A stretch of DNA of 6,308 nucleotides from contig PXEI01000403.1 in assembly GCA_003564775.1 (NCBI GenBank), forward strand, positions 1 to 6,308. The letters run 5' to 3'. Made by a program: the position numbers and the translations under genes. The first letter of the stretch is position 1. Each line of letters opens with the position of its first letter. This DNA comes from Spirochaetaceae bacterium. GTDB lineage: Bacteria > Spirochaetota > Spirochaetia > DSM-27196 > SLAA01. The notes beneath the pieces are model-generated. The model saw only the letters and a program-made list of their open reading frames with translations, was not told where the DNA came from and did not search any database. This document shows, in pieces, positions 1 through 5,722 of this stretch.

Positions 1-1609
1 CCGGGCGGAGGCCGGGAAGTCTGCAGCTGCACGCCTGTCGGAAGCGTTGCTCGGGCGAATGACCGGTGCCTACAGAGCCTCACTCGCGGCGCTGCTTTCC
101 CGGCGGCTCGCCTCTGCCCTGTTTATTCTAGTATCCTTTGGAGCGTTGCTGGCCCTGCTTGTGTTTATTCTCCCGCGTGTCCCTGTGGAGATAATCGGCG
201 AGCCAGACAGTGACAAGGTAGTGCTGTTCTTTAGCAACTCCGAGACCGAGGACGGTGAGGAGCTCCTCTCGGCAATTGAGCCGGTTGAACAGGAGCTGCT
301 GGAGCGCTACGCCGCGGATCTGGAAAGTCTGTTCGTGCAGATTCGGTCGGCAAGCTCTGGCACCATGATTCTCTCGCTTGGGACCAGCTCGCGCAGGATC
401 GAGGTTGAGGAGGAGTTGAGCGAGCTCTATCCTGACTCGGCCGAGTGGCGTTTTCGCGTGTTTCCTTGGGACCCAGCGGCTATGCCCTTACCCTTTGTCT
501 GGGACTTCCACCTGCAGATAGAGGGCCCTGACAACCTTGTGGTTGTTCAGCTCATTGACGACCTGGCCGAAATTCTGCGGGAGGCACGGGTGTATAACCG
601 AGTGGCTACCAGCCCCTCACCAAACCAGGCCCAGGAACTTATTTTGTCTCCGCGCCGCGAGGTCATAGATGCCTTCCCGGCTTACTCCATTTCCGGACTG
701 GTGAGTTTAGGCCGTACGATCCTTGCCGGAAGCCAGGCCATTGAAATGACCGAAGGAAGCGACACTGTTTCGGTGCGGTTGGTGTATCCGGATGGCGCTG
801 TTGCTTCACGCAACGACTTCGAGAGTATTCTTGTGCCACATGAAGGTCGGGGAATTCCATTGCGCCACTTCTTTGATGTCAGGCAACGTACCGGGCCGAC
901 CGAGATCGTGACCGAGGACGGTGAGCAGAGCTTCAACATCTATGGAATGCTACCACGGTACGCGTCGGAAGAGTTGCGAGCCGAGCGGCAGACACAGGCA
1001 CTCGATCTCATAAACGAGACGCTGCGCTTGCCGGAAGGGTATACCTACCAGGTTCTGAATCCGCGTGTAGAGGTTGAGAACTCCATCGGCTCACTTTTTG
1101 TTGCCTTGGCAGTGAGCTTGCTGGCCGTCTTTCTGGTGCTTACTCTACAGTTCAACTCGGTTCGCGTGCCGCTGGTTATTCTCCTGACGGTGCCACTGGG
1201 ATTTATGGGTGTCATTCTGGCGCTCTATGTGTTTGGTTCTACACTCTCTTTGAACTCGCTCTTGGGAACTATTCTGCTTGGAGGAATTGTGGTTAACAAC
1301 GCCATCATTATGCTGGATTTCTACTATCGAAACGGAACGGCCTTTGACACCCGTCAAGAGGCGCTGCTGTACGCAGCAACTCTCCGTTTTGCCCCGATCA
1401 TCATTACCATGAGCACTACGATTCTGGGTATGCTGCCGATAGCCCTAGCCTTGGGCGACGGAACCAATGTCATTCAGCCGTTGGGGATCTCGGTCTCCGG
1501 TGGGCTTTTCGTCTCCACTCTATTCACCCTGTATATGGTTCCGTGTGTCATGAATCTCCTACCTGGGCTCGATGCAACACGACGCGCCCGCAAGCGAGAC
1601 TCCGAATGA
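1..1609 (+). CDS. RND efflux permease, C-terminal half (5' end outside window)
   Basis: Inner-membrane proton-driven exporter of the RND superfamily (AcrB/HAE-like). The reading frame is open from base 2 with no stop before it, so the window begins inside the gene, in the linker between TM6 and TM7; the TTG at 47 is not a real start. Visible in order: TM7 (about 101-175), the second periplasmic loop with porter and docking subdomains (about 176-1080), then TM8 (1085-1150), TM9 (1160-1228), TM10 (1250-1321), TM11 (1391-1456) and TM12 (1475-1561). Family hallmarks are GGIVVNNAI in TM10, the R-F-A-P-I-I-I-T stretch opening TM11, and LGMLPIAL. By hand alignment the AcrB TM11 residues Arg971 and Thr978 are kept, while the TM10 Lys940 position is Asn (1295-1297). 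The aspartate pair of TM4 would lie outside the window. The stop overlaps the start of the next gene, so the two are translationally coupled. Substrate cannot be inferred. Confidence 0.95.
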   Translation, partial: RAEAGKSAAARLSEALLGRMTGAYRASLAALLSRRLASALFILVSFGALLALLVFILPRVPVEIIGEPDSDKVVLFFSNSETEDGEELLSAIEPVEQELLERYAADLESLFVQIRSASSGTMILSLGTSSRRIEVEEELSELYPDSAEWRFRVFPWDPAAMPLPFVWDFHLQIEGPDNLVVVQLIDDLAEILREARVYNRVATSPSPNQAQELILSPRREVIDAFPAYSISGLVSLGRTILAGSQAIEMTEGSDTVSVRLVYPDGAVASRNDFESILVPHEGRGIPLRHFFDVRQRTGPTEIVTEDGEQSFNIYGMLPRYASEELRAERQTQALDLINETLRLPEGYTYQVLNPRVEVENSIGSLFVALAVSLLAVFLVLTLQFNSVRVPLVILLTVPLGFMGVILALYVFGSTLSLNSLLGTILLGGIVVNNAIIMLDFYYRNGTAFDTRQEALLYAATLRFAPIIITMSTTILGMLPIALALGDGTNVIQPLGISVSGGLFVSTLFTLYMVPCVMNLLPGLDATRRARKRDSE

Positions 1610-2838
1610 ACCAAAACTACCGCGGCCGCAAAAATCGAGATCTCAAAAACCGCCACGTGAACAGACTACACGGGGTCATGTGCGGCCTTCTGTTGGTACT
1701 TGTTGCTGGCGGGCTCGACGCGCTGACCCTTGAACAGGCGCTTGAGACGGCTTTGCGAAACAACATAGGGATAGAGCTTGACCGTGTAGAGCTTGAGCGG
1801 CGCTTACGCGCGGATCAAAGCGCTCACAACCGGTTGTACCCAAGCATTTCGGCATCATCACAGCTCTCCAGAGATATCTACTCAGACAGTGACGATCCTT
1901 GGGCAGCGCAGTTTTCACTGAGTTCAAACCTCTCTCTTTCGGTAGAGTCGGTACGGCGCGGCCAGCTTACGGCTCTGCAGTACCGGGCTGGCGAGCTCAA
2001 CTACCAAACGGCTCACGCTGCTTTGGTGCGTGATGTATCGAACGCCTTTTTTGGGTTGCTGTTGGAGGAGGAACGTATTCGTATTCGTCGCGAGGCGGTG
2101 GCAGCGGCTCGCGAGCGATTTGAGCTGGCCGAGCTTGAGTTCGAGTCCGGGCGAATATCGCGTTACGACCTGCTTTCACAACGAGTTGCCTATGAAAACC
2201 AACGGCCGGAGCTTGCCCAACTTGAGGACAGTTACTACCTTGCCAGGCGTGAGTTCACACTTCTCATAGGACTGACTCCGGACGACCCAGTAGTACCCCA
2301 AGGTACCATTACCGCTCCCCGGCGCCTTACGAACGAGGTGGAGTTCTTGTCCGGCTATCTTGAGCGACGGCCAGACCTCGTCCGAGCGCGCCTGCAGATT
2401 GAGGAGCGTCGACTAAGCCGTAGCCTTGCGGCTGACGAGTTTCTTCCAACGCTGAGCTTGAGCGCTTCGGTGAACCGACGCAACTCGACACCCTTCACCG
2501 AGGCGTGGTTTGGGGCAGATGAGAGCCCGTGGGCCAAGGGAGGCAGTCTTGGCGTTGGGCTGAGTGTACCACTTGGTACACTGCTCCCGGATTCCCAACG
2601 GCGCGTTGCCGTTGAGGATGCCGACCGCCGTGTTCGGGAGGCAGAACTCCAGTACCGGCAGGTTTTGTTGCGAGCGGAAAACGAGGTCGAGGCAGCGCTA
2701 CGCAGATTACGGCGTGCTGCAAACTCGCTGGAGCTTCTTGATCTGAACATCGAACTAGCCGAGGAGGCGTACCGGCTGGCGGAAAGCAGTTATAAACAGG
2801 GGCAGATTGACGCTTTGGAGCTGCGTAACGCACTGCTT

Positions 2839-2841
2839 TAA
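2839..2841 (+). other. In-frame TAA within the outer-membrane factor gene
   Basis: This stop falls between ALELRNALL and LERAQLAA. The first structural repeat of the same protein has Ala195 at the equivalent position, inside a helix, so a sense codon is expected here. TAA is one base from CAA, GAA or AAA, residues common in such helices. Neighbouring complete genes end in TGA, TAA and TAG, so there is no sign of a recoded stop. Confidence 0.85.
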
Positions 2842-2905
2842 CTTGAGCGTGCTCAACTTGCTGCAATAGAAGAACGCTACCGGGGCAGGATTGCTCTGAT
2901 TGAGC

Positions 2906-2935
2906 TTGAGTATGCCGTCGGGACAGACTTAGAAT
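2906..2935 (+). promoter_or_regulatory. Candidate sigma70-type promoter for the chorismate mutase gene
   Basis: TTGAGT (2906-2911) and TAGAAT (2930-2935) are separated by 18 bases, matching the -35 and -10 consensus at 4 and 5 of 6 positions. Transcription would start near 2942, about 35 bases before the GTG start. It sits in the tail of the interrupted channel gene. Pattern match by eye only. Confidence 0.35.
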
Positions 2936-2967
2936 AGGCATGGTACTCTGTAACTAAACTAAACACC

Positions 2968-2971
2968 GGAG
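2968..2971 (+). promoter_or_regulatory. Ribosome binding site supporting the GTG start at 2978
   Basis: GGAG lies six bases before the GTG at 2978. An in-frame TAA at 2960-2962 rules out an earlier start, so this site fixes the start codon. Confidence 0.65.
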
Positions 2972-2977
2972 CTCGGA

Positions 2978-3709
2978 GTGAACAACTTTGATCTTGAACT
3001 CATTGCCGCACGGCTTGAGGCTCTTGAAGAAACCATTATCCACCGTTTTATCGACAGGGCCCAGTTCGCGCACAATGAACCTGCCTACCTTCCAAAGCAC
3101 AGCGGGTTTGCTGGGGCGGAAGAAGATTCGCTCTTCCAGGTTCGCCTTGGGGCGCAAGAGCGCCTTGATGCCGAGTTTGGTCGCTACATGGTTCCTGAAG
3201 AGCGGCCCTACACCACCGGCTTACCTGCGCCTCGTCGTCAGGTTGTGGTGCCTGACACCGGCATCGCACGCATGCAATACGACTGCATAAATCAAACATC
3301 AAAAATCTGTACTGCCTACCTCAACTGCCTCGCTGCGCTCTGCCAGTCGGGTGACGACGGGCAACATGGGTCGAGTGTCGAGCACGATGTCGCCGCGCTC
3401 CAGGCAATTGCACGGCGGGTTCATTACGGTGCCCTGTACGTTTCGGAGTCTAAGTATCGGAACTCGCCCGAGGTCTATCGTGAGTTCATTCGCTCACAAG
3501 ATGCCCAGCAACTGTTACGCCTGTTAACCCGACCGGAGGTGGAAGACGCCGTAGTTGCACGTCTGGCCGCCAAGGTCGAGCGCCTGCAAGCGCATGTGAA
3601 CCGCGGTATACGGCGCACCATTGGCCCGGAACTGTTGGTTGAGTTCTATCGTGATACTGTCATTCCGCTTACCAAAGCTGGACAGGTGGCTTACCTGTTA
3701 CGACGGTAA
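2978..3709 (+). CDS. Chorismate mutase, eukaryotic (yeast/plant) AroQ type
   Basis: Predicted to rearrange chorismate to prephenate, the entry step to phenylalanine and tyrosine, in the cytosol. The 243 residues align from end to end with the all-helical fungal and plant enzymes (yeast about 256). Matching stretches are EETIIHRFIDRAQF (17-30), GRYMVPEERPY (68-78), GSSVEHDVAALQAIARRVHYG (131-151, given as GSSVEHDV, ALQAIARR, VHYG), LTRPEVEDAV (183-192) and VIPLTKAGQVAYLLRR (228-243). Hand mapping to yeast catalytic residues gives Arg157 to Arg147, Lys168 to Lys159, Glu198 to Glu189, Thr242 to Thr232 and Glu246 to Gln236; Gln is also found in plant and E. coli enzymes. Two differences stand out: the Arg16 position is Ala10 (nearest Arg is Arg12), and one extra residue lies between the catalytic Arg and Lys. 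The Gly131-Ser132 pair matches the tryptophan-site region of the yeast enzyme. There is no signal peptide and no aromatic-pathway neighbour in view. Fold assignment is strong; activity is less certain. Confidence 0.88.
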   Translation: MNNFDLELIAARLEALEETIIHRFIDRAQFAHNEPAYLPKHSGFAGAEEDSLFQVRLGAQERLDAEFGRYMVPEERPYTTGLPAPRRQVVVPDTGIARMQYDCINQTSKICTAYLNCLAALCQSGDDGQHGSSVEHDVAALQAIARRVHYGALYVSESKYRNSPEVYREFIRSQDAQQLLRLLTRPEVEDAVVARLAAKVERLQAHVNRGIRRTIGPELLVEFYRDTVIPLTKAGQVAYLLRR

Positions 3710-3729
3710 TTGAGACTCGACTTACCCGG

Positions 3730-3760
3730 TTGTGTGTATTATCTTGACCATTATTGTAAT
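3730..3760 (+). promoter_or_regulatory. AT-rich promoter region before the beta-barrel gene
   Basis: The 71-base gap after the chorismate mutase stop turns sharply AT-rich. TGTAAT (3755-3760) is one base off the -10 consensus, with a poor -35 (TTGTGT, 3730-3735) at a spacing of 19. TATTAT (3737-3742) is an alternative -10. TTGACC at 3744 resembles a -35 but has no -10 at a fitting distance. The region is a likely promoter; the exact element is not resolved. Confidence 0.3.
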
Positions 3761-3768
3761 ATTTATGC

Positions 3769-3775
3769 AGGGGGG
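3769..3775 (+). promoter_or_regulatory. Ribosome binding site for the beta-barrel gene
   Basis: AGGGGGG ends five bases before the ATG at 3781. The ATG at 3776 is immediately followed by a stop (ATG AAA TGA), so 3781 is the start. Confidence 0.65.
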
Positions 3776-3780
3776 ATGAA

Positions 3781-4479
3781 ATGAAGAATCACGTCTTCAG
3801 GAACATAACGGTCTGGACAGCTGTAGTTGTAATGGCGTTGGGCGGTAGTTTGAACGGACTCAACGCGCAGGTTACCGAGACTGAGGAACCACGCTCGAGG
3901 GCAACTATGGGTGCTGGTAACATTGATGTAGGGTTGTCCGGCGGAGTTGGCGGATTGGTGTATCCGTATCTTGAGCCACAGGTTGCGGTAGGGGTGCTTC
4001 CGCTGGACGTGGTAACCATTAGTGTAGGCGGGCTTGCCGACTTTGGTTACTGTGTGTTGTGTCACCTGCTTGAGGTGGTGGACGACGACTGGAGTTTGCG
4101 GTCCTACTATTTTGGGGTGTACGGGCGCGCTTTGGTGCATCTGAATGTTGTGGCGGATGCAATTGGAGGTTCAATAGGCCTAGATCCCTACGTCGGGCTT
4201 GCGGTAGGGCCACGGTTCTACTTCTTTGATCTTGAGTACAAGCCTGACAATGAGAGCGTATCGACGACGCTTCAGTCGGTGGTGATTATGCCGCATATTG
4301 GGACCCGCGTGTTTCTTACCGAGGCGGCCAGGTTCTTCCTGTTTGGTGACCTGAGACTGGTGTTGGAGGCCGGTCTTGGCTCCACTACAGTGACCGTTGG
4401 GGGTGAGTCCTATACTGTAGACGACGAGGTAGCTGGCGGCGGAATAAACATTGCCCTGGGTGCGGGTGTGCGCCTTTAG
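3781..4479 (+). CDS. Secreted protein, probable outer-membrane beta-barrel, function unknown
   Basis: I do not recognise a named family. The 232-residue product has a clear signal peptide: a basic start (MKNHVFR), a hydrophobic core WTAVVVMALGG and a cleavage site after LNA (27-29). The mature part is Gly/Val/Leu-rich with alternating hydrophobic strands such as VAVGVLPLDVVTISVGG, YVGLAVGPRFYFFDLEY, HIGTRVFLT and FFLFGDLRLVLEAGLG, ending in INIALGAGVRL. This is the look of an 8-strand-sized outer-membrane barrel. Residues 91-95 read CVLCH, a CxxCH motif, more likely a disulfide pair or chance than a haem site. It has its own ribosome binding site and probable promoter and is followed by a hairpin terminator, so it is probably transcribed alone. 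It could be an efflux-associated accessory or an unrelated surface protein; the sequence does not decide. Confidence 0.75.
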   Translation: MKNHVFRNITVWTAVVVMALGGSLNGLNAQVTETEEPRSRATMGAGNIDVGLSGGVGGLVYPYLEPQVAVGVLPLDVVTISVGGLADFGYCVLCHLLEVVDDDWSLRSYYFGVYGRALVHLNVVADAIGGSIGLDPYVGLAVGPRFYFFDLEYKPDNESVSTTLQSVVIMPHIGTRVFLTEAARFFLFGDLRLVLEAGLGSTTVTVGGESYTVDDEVAGGGINIALGAGVRL

Positions 4480-4497
4480 CGCACGCTACAACTTTTT
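4465..4497 (+). terminator. Probable Rho-independent terminator overlapping the stop codon
   Basis: GTGCGC (4468-4473) pairs with GCGCAC (4479-4484) around a five-base loop CTTTA. The stem extends outward by a G-C pair flanked by two G-U pairs. A run of five T follows at 4493-4497, after a spacer of a few bases. The TAG stop (4477-4479) lies in the loop and first base of the right arm. The T run is short and offset, so efficiency is uncertain. Confidence 0.55.
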
Positions 4498-4509
4498 ACG
4501 CAACCTGAG

Positions 4510-4539
4510 TAGACATACTTTGTGAAAAAGGGGTATTGT
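4510..4539 (+). promoter_or_regulatory. Candidate promoter for the adaptor-permease operon
   Basis: TAGACA (4510-4515; 5 of 6 to the -35 consensus) and TATTGT (4534-4539; 4 of 6 to the -10) are 18 bases apart, just after the terminator of the previous gene. The predicted transcript start, near 4546, would coincide with the left arm of the leader inverted repeat. TTGTGA at 4520 is an alternative -35 without a well-spaced -10. Confidence 0.35.
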
Positions 4540-4545
4540 TTTACC

Positions 4546-4598
4546 GATAAGAATGCGGCACCCAAGGCGTCGTACCCACCCGACCTACCGCTCTTATC
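4546..4598 (+). repeat. Inverted repeat / leader stem-loop before the adaptor gene
   Basis: GATAAGAATGCGG (4546-4558) is complementary to CCGCTCTTATC (4588-4598) except for a two-base AT bulge, giving 11 base pairs around a 29-base loop. The loop can form a smaller inner hairpin, GTCG (4569-4572) with CGAC (4581-4584). The right arm ends ten bases before the ATG at 4608. It could be an RNA leader structure controlling translation or a pair of separated operator half-sites; the wide spacing favours RNA. Confidence 0.4.
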
Positions 4599-4607
4599 AC
4601 CGGATAT

Positions 4608-5720
4608 ATGAGCATGAAAGATACCAGGAATTCAGATAATCAAACTTCACGGGGGCTGCGCCGAGCAGCCCCTCGAATTCTCATTGCGTCCCTTGTTGGG
4701 GTGCTCCTCATTGGCACGGTTGTCGCGCGATCTTTGCACATGAACGCCAACGGCAACTCCTCCACTCATGAGGAGCCGCCGCGAGCCGTTCCTGTGCGAG
4801 TGCAACCGGTTGAGAGCCACGACTTCATTGAGTATGGTGAGTACTTCGGCACTGCCCGCGGAATTAGAGAGGCTGAGTTAACGGCTGGTGCCGGAGGACA
4901 GGTGCAGGCACTCTTGGCGGAGAAGGGTGAGACCGTTCGAGCCGGGCAGTACCTGGCCGAGATCGACCTGCGAAGGGTAACAAGCCGATTCAACACCGCT
5001 ACTCTCAATGAGCGGCTCGCCCGCGAGGCATATGAGCGTGAGAAAGAGTTTCTGCAACGCGGCAACTCATTTCAAGTTCGGGTAGACGAACGACACTTGA
5101 CGTGGCTGCGTGCACAGAGTGAGCAGATAGAGGCTGAGCGAATGCTGGAGGGAGCGCGGGCAGTTGCCCCATTCGAAGGTATTGTGGTGCGACGTTATGC
5201 AGAGCTCTACGACGAGTTGGAGCCGGGAGATCCAAGTTTCCGGATAGCTGACCTTTCACAACTCAAGATCACGGTGGGTATACCCGAGGCGGATGTCGCG
5301 GGTATTCATGAGTTGGACGAAGCCGAGGTGTACTTCACCGCGTTTCCCGATAGAAGCTTTGAAGGTACGCCCACGGCGTTTGCCCGTGCACGAAGTGATC
5401 GAACCCTGAGCTATGATGTAGATATCCGGGTTGAGAATCCCGACCAACTCATTCTGTCCGGACAAACCGCACGAGTACGCCTGGTGCTCCGGCGTTTTCC
5501 CGACGCCGTCGTGGTTCCCTCTCGCGCAATCTATGCTCGAGGTAATCGAAGTCTGGTCATGGTCGTCGAGGACAGTACGGCCTATGAGCGTGAAGTTCGC
5601 ACCGGTGCCTCGGACCGAACCGAGACCGTCATCCTGGAGGGACTCCGTGTTGGTGACTCTCTGGTGGTAGAGGGCTTCAACCGTGTGTCGGATGGAACGC
5701 GTGTAACGGTCCGAAACTAA
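4608..5720 (+). CDS. RND efflux periplasmic adaptor (membrane fusion protein)
   Basis: Bridges the inner-membrane RND pump to an outer-membrane channel. The 370 residues show an N-terminal membrane anchor (about 23-42, PRILIASLVGVLLIGTVVA) with no lipobox cysteine, so it is anchored by a helix and not a lipid. Next come the first lipoyl half with GGQVQALLAEKGETVRAGQY (96-115), a short helical hairpin (about 122-182), the second lipoyl half APFEGIVVRR (187-196), a beta-barrel domain (about 217-297) with the family-typical LSGQTARVRLVL (283-294), and a membrane-proximal domain starting VVVPSRAIYA (301-310). This matches AcrA/HlyD-type adaptors in length and order. ATG 4608 and ATG 4614 are both possible starts; the weak GGA at 4602-4604 is better spaced for 4614. 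It has a candidate promoter and leader hairpin upstream and is followed after two bases by its permease. Substrate unknown. Confidence 0.93.
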   Translation: MSMKDTRNSDNQTSRGLRRAAPRILIASLVGVLLIGTVVARSLHMNANGNSSTHEEPPRAVPVRVQPVESHDFIEYGEYFGTARGIREAELTAGAGGQVQALLAEKGETVRAGQYLAEIDLRRVTSRFNTATLNERLAREAYEREKEFLQRGNSFQVRVDERHLTWLRAQSEQIEAERMLEGARAVAPFEGIVVRRYAELYDELEPGDPSFRIADLSQLKITVGIPEADVAGIHELDEAEVYFTAFPDRSFEGTPTAFARARSDRTLSYDVDIRVENPDQLILSGQTARVRLVLRRFPDAVVVPSRAIYARGNRSLVMVVEDSTAYEREVRTGASDRTETVILEGLRVGDSLVVEGFNRVSDGTRVTVRN

Positions 5721-5722
5721 TC

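Larger units (their letters stand above)
1606..2937 (+). pseudogene. TolC/OprM-type outer-membrane efflux channel, interrupted by in-frame TAA
   Basis: Outer-membrane factor that would form the trimeric exit duct of a tripartite efflux pump. The ATG at 1606 is chosen because it overlaps the permease stop as ATGA. Residues 1-39 look like a signal peptide with a long basic n-region and hydrophobic core CGLLLVLVAGG; LTLEQALETAL then starts the mature protein as in the family. Two structural repeats are visible: FESGRISRYDLL (179-190) followed by a long helix, and YKQGQIDALELR (396-407). Codon 412 (2839-2841) is TAA. Beyond it the same frame continues for 31 codons (LERAQLAAIEERYRGRIA... LIELEYAVG...) to a TAG at 2935-2937, matching the expected end of the last long helix. 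The truncated product would be 411 residues against 443 for the full frame. Nonsense mutation, readthrough or sequence error are all possible. Membership of the family is near certain; functional status is not. GTG 1657 is a less likely alternative start. Confidence 0.88.

Noticed and set aside
47..49. TTG as the true start of the left-edge permease, making it a half-size protein.
   Set aside because: The frame is open to the window edge upstream, and the sequence begins in the usual mid-protein linker before TM7.
1543..1605. Upstream GTG start that would extend the channel protein by 21 residues.
   Set aside because: The added residues lie before a plausible signal peptide and overlap the permease end; ATG 1606 with the ATGA overlap is the standard coupled start.
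2563..2582. Perfect 8-bp inverted repeat AGTGTACC-ACTT-GGTACACT inside the channel gene.
   Set aside because: It lies within well-conserved coding sequence (SVPLGT), has no T run, and one such hairpin is roughly expected by chance in a window of this size.
2839..2841. Recoding of the channel stop codon as an unusual amino acid.
   Set aside because: Known selenocysteine and pyrrolysine insertion use TGA and TAG, not TAA, and neighbouring genes end normally with all three stops.
2495..2941. Long open frame on the minus strand (148 codons), opposite the channel gene.
   Set aside because: It mirrors the codon structure of the real + strand gene, has no recognisable domain and no supporting start signals.
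3691..3709. TTACC/GGTAA inverted repeat at the chorismate mutase stop as a terminator.
   Set aside because: Only five base pairs with a nine-base loop and no T run after it.
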